Source: Desulforhabdus sp. TSK
Lineage (GTDB): Bacteria > Desulfobacterota > Syntrophobacteria > Syntrophobacterales > Syntrophobacteraceae
Direction: 5' to 3'
Assembly: GCF_022836495.1 (NCBI RefSeq)
Contig: NZ_BQXM01000009.1
Location: 1 to 64,000, forward strand
Length of the DNA: 64,000 bases
Under the pieces are notes generated by a model. It was not told the DNA's origin. It did no database searches and worked only from the letters and a program-made list of their open reading frames with translations. How positions within the stretch are numbered: position 1 is the first letter of the stretch; each line of letters starts with the position of its first letter. The translations under genes and the position numbers were made by a program. Positions 35,679 to 46,442 of the stretch are shown here, piece after piece.

Positions 35679-36703
35679 AATTCTTTGGAAAAACCTTCTA
35701 TCGTCACGCTTCTTTGAGAAGAGCCTGTCACCCCTGGATCTTCAGGCGGAGCCATGATGGACTTCAATGCAGGCGACCGGGCAAACTTCCCGGCGCTGTC
35801 CAGGAGATCCATCAGCTCCCGGGGACGCGAGAAAGTGATCTGCAGCTGCCACCGTTCGCCTTCGAATGCCGGAGGATGGGTCAACCGGATAGAACCCGGG
35901 AGGGACAGGCTTTCCCATTGCGCGTTGAAGCGCTCTTCACGGGCTCGAAGCCGTGGGAAACGCATCCGGGTGAGCCGCTCCCGCAGAAGCCCCGTCTTGC
36001 GGCGGTGGTTCAAGGTAGAATCCACGACAATGGACTGAAGCTCGGCATCGTGCAGGAGATCTCCCCTTTTCCGAGCCCGGCCCAGAGCGATTTCCGTCAG
36101 GCGTTCGAGAATCTCCAATTGCACGCTGGCGCTGCATTTCAGCTCCTTGAAAAGCGACAGCATCTCGAGCCTCGCCCTCTCTTCCCACCCCATCAATTCG
36201 AGGGCGGTCCGGTCAAAAATCTCCTGAGAAGCCACCGCTTCAAGCATTTCATCCCCGGCGGCGGCCAAGCCCCGCCACCGTTCCAGGGACTCGACCCGTG
36301 AGGCGACACCCAGGCGGGGAAAATACTCACGCACGACGATTTGCGCCGGCAAAAAGTCCAGAAGCTCCGAAATGATTTGAGCCTTTTCAGCCACATTCAG
36401 GGGAGGTGCGAACAGCTTCCCTTCCAGCCGACGAAGCCGGAGCTCCCCCGTGTCCGTTCCCTCGGGATACACACGGCAAAGGACGTCCGGAAGGCCTCTC
36501 CGCCTGGCCCATTGGAGCCGCTTGAAGCCATCCACCACGACAAACCGCTCCCCGCCCTGGCAGAGAAGCCAGGGAGCGGTGAGAAAACCCAGCCGCTCCA
36601 GAGAGGCTTCCAGCTCGGTGGAGGGCTGGAAGCTCCGGATGGCGTAGGTCGAATCTTCCCAGTCGATATGCCGGAGGGGAATCGATGAGTATGCGGCGTC
36701 CAT
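35675..36703 (-). CDS. ParB/Srx-domain protein, operon partner of SPL-like protein
   Basis: A 342-residue protein whose N-terminal 100 residues form a ParB/sulfiredoxin-like domain: IPLRHIDWED, FLTAPWLLCQGGERFVVVDG and FKRLQWARRRGLPDVLCRVY. A helical middle (LNVAEKAQIISELLDF) resembles ParB DNA-binding parts, and the C-terminus (LTHPPAFEGERWQLQITFSR) is unfamiliar. It starts one base after the purC stop and overlaps the SPL-like gene by four. It has no ParA neighbour here, so chromosome segregation is unlikely. Confidence 0.75.
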   Translation of the reverse strand: MDAAYSSIPLRHIDWEDSTYAIRSFQPSTELEASLERLGFLTAPWLLCQGGERFVVVDGFKRLQWARRRGLPDVLCRVYPEGTDTGELRLRRLEGKLFAPPLNVAEKAQIISELLDFLPAQIVVREYFPRLGVASRVESLERWRGLAAAGDEMLEAVASQEIFDRTALELMGWEERARLEMLSLFKELKCSASVQLEILERLTEIALGRARKRGDLLHDAELQSIVVDSTLNHRRKTGLLRERLTRMRFPRLRAREERFNAQWESLSLPGSIRLTHPPAFEGERWQLQITFSRPRELMDLLDSAGKFARSPALKSIMAPPEDPGVTGSSQRSVTIEGFSKEL

Positions 36704-36704
36704 C

Positions 36705-37604
36705 TCAGGAGGCAAGTCCCTGTCCGGACAAGCGTTCGAGGGCTTCGAGATACCGCGAACGGGTATTGGCCACAACATCCGGCGGGAGCTGGGGGGCAGG
36801 ATCCGTAACCTTCCAGCCCGACTGCACCAGGTAATCCCTGAGGTACTGCTTGTCGAAGCTTTCGGGGCTGGATCCTACCATGTAACGGTCCGCCGGCCAG
36901 AAGCGGCTGGAGTCGGGAGTCAGGACCTCATCGATGAGGGTCAGGCGATCCTCGATGAGACCGAACTCGAATTTCGTATCCGCCAGGATGATTCCACGGC
37001 TGAGAGCATACTCCGCCGCCCTCCCGTAAATTTTCAGGCTCATGTCCCTGACCTGCCCGGCCATTGCCTCACCCAGGGCACGAGACATTTGATCGAAGGA
37101 AACATTTTCATCGTGTCCCCCTTTTTCAGCCTTGGTAGATGGAGTGAAAATCGGCTCGGGAATCTTCTGAGCCTCCTGCATGGCGGGGGGCAGAGAGATG
37201 CCGCACACATTTCCGGTCTTTTGGTAATCCTTCCAGCCGGTACCCACGAGGTAACCCCGGACGATGCATTCAAAGGGAAGCACCTTCGCCTTCTTCACCC
37301 ACATGGTGCGCCCTGCAAGCTCCTCGCTGTACGGGCGGCAAACGGCGGGAAAATCCGCGACGTTGGTGCTGATGAGGTGCTGTTCCACCGTATCGCTGAA
37401 GAAATTGAGCCAGAAGTTGGAAAGCTGGGTGAGAATCCTTCCCTTATCGGGTATGGGCGTGAGCATGACGACATCGAAGGCCGAAATGCGATCCGTCGCC
37501 ACAATGAGTAGGCTGTCTCCCAGATCGTAAATGTCTCTCACCTTGCCCCGCGAAACCAGCTTCAGCTGGGGAAAGTGCGTTTCAAAAACAGGTCCTTGAA
37601 CCAT
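36705..37604 (-). CDS. purC: SAICAR synthetase
   Basis: A 299-residue phosphoribosylaminoimidazole-succinocarboxamide synthase, step 8 of purine synthesis (CAIR plus aspartate plus ATP). Family marks are SRGKVRDIYDLGD, VATDRISAFDVV, CIVRGYLVGTGWKDY and LIDEVLTPDSSRFWPAD. The length fits the longer Pro-type PurC. The ATG at 37604 has GGAGG just upstream. It is first in a three-gene unit with the ParB-like and SPL-like genes. Confidence 0.95.
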   Translation of the reverse strand: MVQGPVFETHFPQLKLVSRGKVRDIYDLGDSLLIVATDRISAFDVVMLTPIPDKGRILTQLSNFWLNFFSDTVEQHLISTNVADFPAVCRPYSEELAGRTMWVKKAKVLPFECIVRGYLVGTGWKDYQKTGNVCGISLPPAMQEAQKIPEPIFTPSTKAEKGGHDENVSFDQMSRALGEAMAGQVRDMSLKIYGRAAEYALSRGIILADTKFEFGLIEDRLTLIDEVLTPDSSRFWPADRYMVGSSPESFDKQYLRDYLVQSGWKVTDPAPQLPPDVVANTRSRYLEALERLSGQGLAS

Positions 37605-37860
37605 TGGGTCCTCCCGCCATATATTCGAATTAAAATGAGAACCGAGCGTTTCGCCTGGGAGCATTCCCGCCACACGCAGCCCGGGAATGCACACCGGGGC
37701 AACGGATCCAAAAGGGGCACCTTCCGCTCGGCAATAACCGCGCGGGGGCCGTACAAATCCAGGTTGACCCGTGCGCCGCCTTTTGTTATCCTGCTTTCGA
37801 CTGGATATCAAGTATTTCTAGAGATATGTCAAAGGAAACGTACCACACGGGGATGAGAAT

Positions 37861-38688
37861 ATGAAAAAAAATACAGACCCATCGAACAGTTCCTTACGTG
37901 GGATTGCAGCGCTCTTCGATGACTTTGAACGGAAGGAATTGTTCAAGAAGTACCTCTTCTTCCTGGGTTGGGTGGAAGTGCTCATTCTGGCGGTCTGCTG
38001 GCTCTATCAGCTGGGAGATGGAGGATACGACCGCTTCGGCCCCGTGGATATCCCTTTTCCATGGAAAGCCTACTTCATGGTTGCCTTCCTGTCCCCCATC
38101 GCCATCACGTTCCTCATCGGTCTGGTGGTCGTGGGCTTCAATAAGTACTTCACCGAAGCGGAGGCTGAAGCCGACAAAGAGCACGCCTTCGAGATCGACG
38201 GCATGGAAATCGCCGGAGATCCCTCCGGACGCATGCAGAAAATCTACCGGTGGGTCCATTTTTTGCGCCGTCTCCCCTTTTTGGCCCTGCTCCTGCTCCT
38301 GGTGATCGGCGCCGGTTTCATCTACAAGCTGGATGCGATCTTCACTTTCATGGCGCAGGTGGGGGAGAAGTCCGTCAAGGTTTTCCTCATCTCGGCCATC
38401 GTCCTTCTGGCAGTGGGATCGATCTTCGCGTTGATTCTCATTGTGCTCAATTATCAGCTCCGGAAGCGATCCATGGAATACCAGTACAAGAGTGAAGTCG
38501 CCGAGCGGTTTGGGCTCATCATCCTGGAAGACAACACCGTGCTGAGCCGCGAGGGAAAGCTCCTTGTGAGCGGCAAGAAGTGGAAGGAGAACGTTCCTCT
38601 GCTTCCCGGCAAAACTTCGCAGGAATCGCCCACCGACAAGGCTTCCAGTGTCGCCCTCGCTCCCGCGGTGGATTTCAAAACGTCCTGA
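37861..38688 (+). CDS. hypothetical membrane protein
   Basis: A 275-residue protein with about four membrane helices (YLFFLGWVEVLILAVCWLY, FMVAFLSPIAITFLIGLVVV, LPFLALLLLLVIGAGFIY, VFLISAIVLLAVGSIFALIL). An acidic loop lies between helices 2 and 3 (TEAEAEADKEHAFEIDG), and there is a soluble C-terminal tail. I know no family for it. It starts divergently from purC and is followed by an intrinsic terminator at 38706. Confidence 0.7.
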   Translation: MKKNTDPSNSSLRGIAALFDDFERKELFKKYLFFLGWVEVLILAVCWLYQLGDGGYDRFGPVDIPFPWKAYFMVAFLSPIAITFLIGLVVVGFNKYFTEAEAEADKEHAFEIDGMEIAGDPSGRMQKIYRWVHFLRRLPFLALLLLLVIGAGFIYKLDAIFTFMAQVGEKSVKVFLISAIVLLAVGSIFALILIVLNYQLRKRSMEYQYKSEVAERFGLIILEDNTVLSREGKLLVSGKKWKENVPLLPGKTSQESPTDKASSVALAPAVDFKTS

Positions 38689-38705
38689 TCCAGTGTCCCC
38701 CACAT

Positions 38706-38742
38706 TTCCCCCCGAGTCGCCGGCTTCGGGGGGAAGTTTTTT
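38706..38742 (+). terminator. intrinsic terminator
   Basis: A 10-bp perfect stem TTCCCCCCGA/TCGGGGGGAA (38706-38715 with 38726-38735) is followed by G and six T residues (38737-38742). It closes the unit of the membrane protein ending at 38688. Confidence 0.85.
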
Positions 38743-38765
38743 GAAGATCCCCGGCGAGATATTTC

Positions 38766-40217
38766 ATGCCGCCACCGCCCTCCTCCCATTTCCTTCAAAA
38801 GATCCAGGCCTACATCCTGAGTGAGAGCCTCATCCGCAGAGGCGACCATGTCCTCGTGGCCGTTTCGGGAGGTCCGGATTCCGTAGCCCTCCTCAGTGCG
38901 CTGCATTCCTTGCAAGAAGCTCTCGGCATTGCCGGGTTGACGGCGCTTCACTTCAACCACCGCCTGAGAGGCAGGGATTCCGAGGACGACCAGAGTTTTG
39001 TGGAAGGTCTCACCCGTCGTCTCACCGTCCCTCTGCTTTGTTCCCAGGGAGATGTGAAGGCGCATCAGCGGCAGCATCGCATCTCCCTGGAAATGGCCGC
39101 ACGGGACTGCCGCCACGGCTTCTTCAGGGAAGCCCTCGCACAGCTCCAGGCGCAATGCCTTGCCGTGGGTCACACAGCCAACGATCAAGCCGAGGAGATC
39201 CTTCTCAGGCTGCTGCGGGGAACGGGTCCGTCGGGCATGGCGGGAATGCTCCCTTCCACCCCTGAGGGCATTATCCGTCCCCTGATGGGAGCAACGCGGC
39301 AGGAGATTCTCGAATACCTCGGGGCTTCCGGGCTCCCATACCGCGACGATGCAACCAACTTCGAGCCTTTCTGCCAGAGAAACCTGCTGCGGCTGGAGGT
39401 TTTTCCCGGCCTCGAATCCGCTTTTCACAGGGGGATCGTCGCTACCCTGTCGCGCCACGCCCGACTGGCACGAGACGAAGAGGATTACTGGCGGGAGCAC
39501 CAAAGAGGCCTTTGGCCCATCCTTTGCCGGGAAGAATCCTCGTCACGGGTAGCACTGAGCTTTCCCAGCCTCGCATCACTGCATCGGGCGGAGCAAAAAC
39601 GTCTGCTTCGCTGCGCCCTCTCCAAAATCCGTGGGAATCTGCAGCACATCTATGCCGTCCACCTGGAATCCATCGTTCAATGGCTGCCCAACAGTTTCTC
39701 CGGACAATTCATGGATCTGCCCGAAAGGGTCCGCGTGAGCCGGGAGGGAGACAGGCTTCTATTTACGCAGGGGCCTCCAGGGGCTCCCGAATGTGAGTCT
39801 CCCTTCGAGGAAACTCTCATCCCCGGGCCGGGGATTTATGAATTGCGGTCATTTCGCCTGGAAATTGCTTCAGAGGATCGGGAGTCCCAGCCAATGCTGC
39901 CCAAAACTCACGAGGATGTAACAAGCGTCCGGCTGGACGCCGACCGGGTACGCTGGCCTTTGACGCTGCGCAACTGGAGTCCGGGCGACCGCTTCCGCCC
40001 TTCGGGCATGAAAGGGAGCAAGAAATTGCAGGATTTTTTTGTAGACTGCAAGATTCCAAGGGAGAGAAGAAAGCAGATCCCTCTGCTCTGTGACGCTGAA
40101 AAAATCTGCTGGATCGTGGGGCTGCGTCTCGACGAGCGTGTAAGAGTGCAGGATAGTACTCAAAGGGTCCTGGTCGTCACGCAACACTTGAAAATCAGCG
40201 CTTCCGCTGAAGAGTGA
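38766..40217 (+). CDS. tilS: tRNA(Ile)-lysidine synthase
   Basis: A 483-residue N-type ATP pyrophosphatase that converts C34 of tRNA-Ile(CAU) to lysidine. The PP-loop SGGPDS is at residues 34-39 in VLVAVSGGPDSVALL, followed by LHFNHRLRG and GHTANDQAEEILLRLLRG. The C-terminal TilS domain (RNWSPGDRFRPSGM, KIPRERRKQIPLLCD) is complete. Normal length. It is a single gene, convergent with comEA. Confidence 0.93.
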   Translation: MPPPPSSHFLQKIQAYILSESLIRRGDHVLVAVSGGPDSVALLSALHSLQEALGIAGLTALHFNHRLRGRDSEDDQSFVEGLTRRLTVPLLCSQGDVKAHQRQHRISLEMAARDCRHGFFREALAQLQAQCLAVGHTANDQAEEILLRLLRGTGPSGMAGMLPSTPEGIIRPLMGATRQEILEYLGASGLPYRDDATNFEPFCQRNLLRLEVFPGLESAFHRGIVATLSRHARLARDEEDYWREHQRGLWPILCREESSSRVALSFPSLASLHRAEQKRLLRCALSKIRGNLQHIYAVHLESIVQWLPNSFSGQFMDLPERVRVSREGDRLLFTQGPPGAPECESPFEETLIPGPGIYELRSFRLEIASEDRESQPMLPKTHEDVTSVRLDADRVRWPLTLRNWSPGDRFRPSGMKGSKKLQDFFVDCKIPRERRKQIPLLCDAEKICWIVGLRLDERVRVQDSTQRVLVVTQHLKISASAEE

Positions 40218-40259
40218 AAAGGATGCTCCCGGAAAGGCGGCCAAAGGATTGTCTGAAAA

Positions 40260-40616
40260 TCAGTCAACGGTTACTTTGGCTTGAATGGATTCAAACTTTT
40301 TGACTCCGATCCCTTTCACACTCTTGAGGTCTTCAACCGTTTTGAACGGGCCGTTAGCGTCCCGATACTTGACGATTTCCTCGGCGATTTTAGGGCCGAT
40401 TCCGGAAAGCTTCTCCAGCTCCCCGGCGCTCGCCGTGTTGATGTTTGTCAAGCCCTGAACTGCCTTGTCCACTGCCGGGCCGGCAGTGGCCGGCTCTTGC
40501 TGCGCCGCCTTGGTTCCCCCCTCCATGGAGCTCGCACTCGAGACAACCGGAAACGTTCCACATATCACTGCAGCCACAACCAGGAGTAGTAAGGAAACCG
40601 AAAATTTCTTTTTCAT
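40260..40616 (-). CDS. ComEA-like helix-hairpin-helix protein
   Basis: A 118-residue protein with an N-terminal signal sequence or anchor (KFSVSLLLLVVAAVICG) and a C-terminal tandem helix-hairpin-helix domain: NINTASAGELEKLSGIGPKI, then FKTVEDLKSVKGIGVKKFES. ComEA-type proteins bind DNA in the periplasm and pull it in during natural transformation; dprA and a prepilin peptidase gene are also in this window. It is shorter than Bacillus ComEA because it has no SLBB domain. Confidence 0.85.
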   Translation of the reverse strand: MKKKFSVSLLLLVVAAVICGTFPVVSSASSMEGGTKAAQQEPATAGPAVDKAVQGLTNINTASAGELEKLSGIGPKIAEEIVKYRDANGPFKTVEDLKSVKGIGVKKFESIQAKVTVD

Positions 40617-40780
40617 GGCGCCTCCTTCTCATGAGGCCGCCTCTCCGGGAGTCTTGCGTATAACATTGCAATACGTTCACAATCATATCCGCTGCCTGCA
40701 CGAAGTCAACCTGAAAAATCACCCCCGGTGCTATTTTTTTTCAGTTCCACCCTCTCGGCCGAGCTCCGCATTTTCCAATA

Positions 40781-42526
40781 TTATTCAGTCAGATAGGGCA
40801 GTCCTTCCAGGGAGGGCTGAAGCTCCCGAACGATCCTTTCCAGGACGGATTCCAGCTCTTGGCGGGGGCAGAAGATCACTTCTCCCGTGCGGCGCACTTT
40901 CACTTCGACCTCCTCCTTTTTCATCAGCTTCTGGCTGACAACGACCCGGACAGGGATCCCCAGGAGATCGGCATCCTTGAGCTTCACACCCGGCGAGTCA
41001 TCGCGGTCGTCGTAGAGGACCTCGTATTTTTCCTTCAGTTGAGCATAGAGCGCGTCGCCCGTCTCCAGGATTTCCGGCTTTTTGCCCAGGGAGCACAGCT
41101 CAATCTGAAAGGGAGCGATGGTGATGGGGAAAATGATTCCGCCCTCATCGTGCCACCTTTCCACGACAGAAGCCATGAGGCGCTCTACGCCGATCCCGTA
41201 GCATCCCATGACGACCCGCTGCTGCACTCCCGAATCATCCAGGTAGGTGACATCCATGGAATCCTGGGCCGTGTATTTCGTCCCCAGTTTGAAGGTGTGC
41301 CCCAGCTCGACGCCACGGCTGATGTTGAGAGTCCCCTGTCCGCACTGGGCACAAGGGTCACCCTGCCGCACTTCGGCGATGTCCACACGCTCGGGAACTT
41401 TGAAATCTCTACCCAACAGGATGTTCTCCAGGTGCACATCGGGCTGATTCCCTCCAGCGACATAGAGGCTGTGTTCTTCCACGGAGGTATCGCACACAAC
41501 CCTTATCCCCTCGATTCCGACGGGAGAGAGGAACCCACCGTAAAGGCCTTTGGCCGTCAGCAACGCTTCGGAGGCCAAGTCCAGGTGGATCGCTTTGAGG
41601 TGATTGGTGAGCTTCGTTTCGGAAATTTCAAAATCTCCACGGATCACGGCCAGGACCAGTTGACCATCGGCTTCATAAGCGACTGTCTTGAGGAATCGCT
41701 CCTGCCCCACGTTGAAAAAGCTCACGAGGTCGGCGATGGTCTTGACCTGGGGAGTGGACACGCTCGTCATGGGAGGGGGCGAGCCCTCGATCCCCTGGGA
41801 GGAAGGCTTCAACCCTGCTGCCTTTTCCGTATTGGCCCGATAGCCGCATTGAGTGCACAAGACGAACCGGTCCTCTCCGTTGGGTGATTCCAGCATGAAT
41901 TCATGAGACCCCGTCCCTCCCATGATGCCCGAATCTGCTTCGATGGGTACCGAGCTGAGCCCGCACCGCGCGAAGATGCGCAGGTAGGCATTGAAAATTT
42001 TGGGATAGTAGGCATCCAGGTCTTCAAAATCCCGGTGAAAGCTGTAGCCGTCCTTCATGAAAAACTCGCGCACCCGGAGCAGACCGGCCCTGGGACGCGC
42101 CTCATCCCGGATCTTGGTCTGGATCTGGTACAGCATGATGGGCAAATCCCGGTAAGATTTGATGAAGTGTTTGGCAATGTCCGTCACGACCTCCTCGTGG
42201 GTCATGGCCAGGACAAAGTCCCTGTCCTTCCTGTCCTTCAGGCGGAAGAGCTCACCGCCGATATCGTAATAACGCTTCGTCGTCTTCCAAAGCTCTGCCG
42301 GGTTCAGTACGGGCATGGTGAGCTCCAGCCCGCCAATGGCATCCAGCTCTTCACGGAGGATATTTTTGATCTTTTCCGCGACGCGGTGGCCGAGAGGCAG
42401 GAGTGAATAAAGGCCTGCAGCGACGGGATGAATATAGGACGCACGAAGCAGAAAAATGTGCGACGGTGTTTCCGCTTCTTTAGGGACATCAAACAGGGTA
42501 TGGATGAAACATTGTGAATACCGCAT
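40781..42526 (-). CDS. proS: prolyl-tRNA synthetase (bacterial type)
   Basis: A 581-residue class II synthetase that charges tRNA-Pro. The N-terminal class II motifs start with RYSQCFIHT and [18 protein letters not shown] central INS editing domain (about residues 240-400) clears Ala-tRNA-Pro. Motif 3 ([17 protein letters not shown]) and the C-terminal anticodon domain follow. The ATG at 42526 is chosen. Normal length for the bacterial ProS type. Confidence 0.95.
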   Translation of the reverse strand: MRYSQCFIHTLFDVPKEAETPSHIFLLRASYIHPVAAGLYSLLPLGHRVAEKIKNILREELDAIGGLELTMPVLNPAELWKTTKRYYDIGGELFRLKDRKDRDFVLAMTHEEVVTDIAKHFIKSYRDLPIMLYQIQTKIRDEARPRAGLLRVREFFMKDGYSFHRDFEDLDAYYPKIFNAYLRIFARCGLSSVPIEADSGIMGGTGSHEFMLESPNGEDRFVLCTQCGYRANTEKAAGLKPSSQGIEGSPPPMTSVSTPQVKTIADLVSFFNVGQERFLKTVAYEADGQLVLAVIRGDFEISETKLTNHLKAIHLDLASEALLTAKGLYGGFLSPVGIEGIRVVCDTSVEEHSLYVAGGNQPDVHLENILLGRDFKVPERVDIAEVRQGDPCAQCGQGTLNISRGVELGHTFKLGTKYTAQDSMDVTYLDDSGVQQRVVMGCYGIGVERLMASVVERWHDEGGIIFPITIAPFQIELCSLGKKPEILETGDALYAQLKEKYEVLYDDRDDSPGVKLKDADLLGIPVRVVVSQKLMKKEEVEVKVRRTGEVIFCPRQELESVLERIVRELQPSLEGLPYLTE

Positions 42527-42980
42527 GCTGCTTCGCCTCCGTAAATCCATCAAGCCATAAGTCTACAAACCGACCCGGGCGCCTCGTAAAAGGCCTCCAT
42601 CCAGCCCGTGAAACGCCCATCTTTCAACCTGCCTCCAGGAATCCCGGGTCCCTGTCAAGAGGTAGGAATCCTATCATGCATGCTTTTGGCTTCACAACCA
42701 TTATCTCCCTCTCTTGAGGGGGATTTGAGGGAAACGCCCGCCTGCTTCGAAGCCTTGGAAGCCCCCCTCCAGTGTGCTCCCGGCCTCGGCCGGATCCGCT
42801 CTCATTCCCTTAAGTTGCCTTGACAGCAACTCTTTTGCCTCTTAAATTCTTGTCGTTTGATTGGAGAGAGTTAGAGGGAGCAAAATCCTTGTGCCAGGCT
42901 GCATGAGAGGGTGCTCCTGCGTGGATGGCAGCGATCCGGGGATGGTCATTCCCGGGTAAGCGTGGAGTGGGTAGGTGCAT
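42527..42980. other. intergenic region with hsp20 promoter
   Basis: The 454 nt between proS (minus) and hsp20 (plus) contain no gene. The right end holds a good promoter at 42820-42848 with an inverted repeat around its -35 box; the rest shows nothing clear. Confidence 0.5.
42813..42848 (+). promoter_or_regulatory. sigma70-type promoter for hsp20-htpX with operator-like inverted repeat
   Basis: TTGACA at 42820-42825 and TAAATT at 42843-42848 are separated by exactly 17 nt. The -35 box lies inside an inverted repeat, AGTTGC at 42813-42818 and GCAACT at 42826-42831, which looks like a repressor operator. It does not match CIRCE. The hsp20 start is about 130 nt downstream. Confidence 0.6.
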
Positions 42981-43451
42981 ATGACTCAAGTGGATTCGGT
43001 ACTGAGTGAGCTTCAGGAAATGAAGCATCGCATGGACAGGCTCTATTCTCAGAGCATGGGAAGGCAAAGTCCCCCCTGCGAAAACGAGGATGAGGGCTCC
43101 GAACCCGCAACGGATCTCTGGGAGCCCCTGGCGGGCATATGGGAAACCGAGAGTGCCTGGATCGTTGAACTGGACCTGCCGGGAGTTCTGGAAGCTGAAC
43201 TGCAGGTGGAAGTGAAGGATGAGGAACTGAGCGTCCGAGGACATCGCAGAGTGCCTTTCCAAGAGGATGTGATCGAGGCAGACCAGAGTGAGCGGCCATT
43301 CGGACGTTTTTCGAGAAGCTTCAAATTGCCGCCGGACGCCAGCCCGGAAAGAATTCAGGCGGGACTCAAGAGCGGCGTGTTGACCCTGACTATTCCCAGG
43401 AGAGATAAAGACAGGACATCCTCCCACAGGATCGAGGTCAGGTCGGAATAG
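42981..43451 (+). CDS. Hsp20/alpha-crystallin small heat shock protein
   Basis: A 156-residue small heat shock protein. An N-terminal helical segment precedes the alpha-crystallin domain: WIVELDLPGVLEAELQVEV, EELSVRGHRRV, FGRFSRSFKLPPD, and the conserved GLKSGVLTLTIPR. It binds unfolding proteins in the cytoplasm to stop aggregation. Starts are GTG 42975 or ATG 42981. It lies 29 nt before htpX, and the pair forms a stress operon. Confidence 0.92.
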   Translation: MTQVDSVLSELQEMKHRMDRLYSQSMGRQSPPCENEDEGSEPATDLWEPLAGIWETESAWIVELDLPGVLEAELQVEVKDEELSVRGHRRVPFQEDVIEADQSERPFGRFSRSFKLPPDASPERIQAGLKSGVLTLTIPRRDKDRTSSHRIEVRSE

Positions 43452-43480
43452 AACATTCATCGATGAGGAGGCTTTAGCAA

Positions 43481-44341
43481 ATGGACAGCAGGGTGCGTAC
43501 GACCTTTTTGTTGGCCGTACTGACCGTTTTGATCGTCTGGATGGGCGGTCAGTTCGGTGGGTCCCAGGGAATGACGATGGCCTTTATTCTTGCGGCGGCC
43601 ATGAACCTCGGGAGTTACTGGTTTTCGGACAAAATTGTGCTGAGTATGTATCGGGCGCAGCCCCTGGATGAGAGGCAAGCACCCGAGCTTTATCGTGTCG
43701 TTCGAGACCTGGCCATGGAAGCCCAGTTGCCCATGCCGCGAATTTTCGTGATCCCCCAGGACACCCCCAATGCCTTCGCCACGGGTCGAAACCCTGAAAA
43801 CGCCGTGGTGGCGGTAACGGAGGGGCTCTTGAGACTCCTGAGCCTCGATGAGATACGCGGGGTGCTGGCTCATGAAATGGGCCATGTGAAGAACCGGGAC
43901 ATCCTGGTGAGCTCCATAGCGGCCACCCTTGCGGGCGTCGTCATGTTCCTGGCCAACATGGCGCGATGGGGCGCGCTGTTTGGAGGCTTCCGGAGCAGCG
44001 ATGACGAAGGAGGCGGTGGCGGCGGAATATTGGGTGTTATTTTGACCTCCGTACTGGCGCCCATTGCGGCCATGCTCATTCAGATGGCCATTTCGCGCTC
44101 CCGTGAATATCTTGCAGACGAAACGGGCGCGCGCCTGTGCCACAGTCCTCAATCCCTGGCAAACGCTCTTGAGAAGCTTTCCATCGCATCCCAGCGACTT
44201 CCCATGGAGGATGCCCGGCCGGCCACGGCGCATCTTTTTATTGTCAACCCATTGTCTGCCAACAATCTGGCCAATCTTTTCAGCACTCACCCACCCATCG
44301 AAGAGCGCATCCGAAGATTGCGCGCCATGTGGGCAGCCTGA
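43481..44341 (+). CDS. htpX: membrane zinc protease HtpX
   Basis: A 286-residue M48 membrane protease that degrades damaged inner-membrane proteins. Two N-terminal helices come first, then the zinc motif HEMGH in [13 protein letters not shown] and the third ligand in [10 protein letters not shown]. Two more hydrophobic segments follow the active site, as usual, joined by a glycine-rich loop. It is the second gene after hsp20. Confidence 0.93.
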   Translation: MDSRVRTTFLLAVLTVLIVWMGGQFGGSQGMTMAFILAAAMNLGSYWFSDKIVLSMYRAQPLDERQAPELYRVVRDLAMEAQLPMPRIFVIPQDTPNAFATGRNPENAVVAVTEGLLRLLSLDEIRGVLAHEMGHVKNRDILVSSIAATLAGVVMFLANMARWGALFGGFRSSDDEGGGGGGILGVILTSVLAPIAAMLIQMAISRSREYLADETGARLCHSPQSLANALEKLSIASQRLPMEDARPATAHLFIVNPLSANNLANLFSTHPPIEERIRRLRAMWAA

Positions 44342-44493
44342 CAGGAATGCTCGGGGCTCCCCGGTTCCTTTGCCATTGCATGGGCAAGGCCTTCTCGGCC
44401 CCAGATGAGGGCCGGTTGGTATTTGTCCGCCCAGGCATCTCCTATTCGAACACTGGAAGTCGACCCGAGACATCAAGACGCATGACCCCATCA

Positions 44494-44528
44494 TTGAGGG
44501 GGGCGGTATGAATTCCGTCCCCCCTCAA
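44494..44528. terminator. GC-rich hairpin after htpX, terminator candidate
   Basis: TTGAGGGGGG at 44494-44503 pairs with CCCCCCTCAA at 44519-44528, with extra CGG/CCG pairing inside and a one-base bulge. No T run follows, so it is a terminator or mRNA-stabilising hairpin rather than a classical intrinsic terminator. Confidence 0.5.
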
Positions 44529-44719
44529 CAATGTCAAACCCCGGTTTTCTCCAGTTTCACACCTGCCTCGCCTTGTTGAAAATCCCAGCAATTTTGACAA
44601 TGCTGATCCCTAACGGCTAACCCCTGACCACTTAAATGAATTTGTCTTTGACAGAAGAGCTATTTTTATTTACACGTAGGAATGTGCGGATTTTCACAGT
44701 GCGACGAATGCATGCATCC

Positions 44720-44765
44720 CCCCGTCTGACGCGGCCGAAGCTTCGTGCGGACGCAGGAGACGGGG
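44720..44765 (+). promoter_or_regulatory. structured element upstream of purA
   Basis: CCCCGTCT at 44720-44727 pairs with AGACGGGG at 44758-44765 and encloses a GC-rich loop that holds the palindrome CGAAGCTTCG. The hairpin would lie in the purA leader RNA. It matches no riboswitch I know. Confidence 0.4.
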
Positions 44766-44771
44766 AGGTGA

Positions 44772-46211
<1,440 letters not shown>

Positions 46212-46442
46212 CAGCCACTGGGATAGCTCTACCGGCCCCATGCTCTCGCCGGACGCCCTTTCCAAAGGAAATGGCGTCCGGCGGCTGACCGGTCTCAGAG
46301 CCCACAGGCCCTCGATTTTCCCACCCCTTTTCAATTCCTTGTTTGTTTCCGTTTTATTTCCATTGCAACTCTCTGCCATTCATCGTAATTTTAATCAGTT
46401 AATGCACTGAAGCCCAGACAATCACAAGGACAGCGGACGCAG

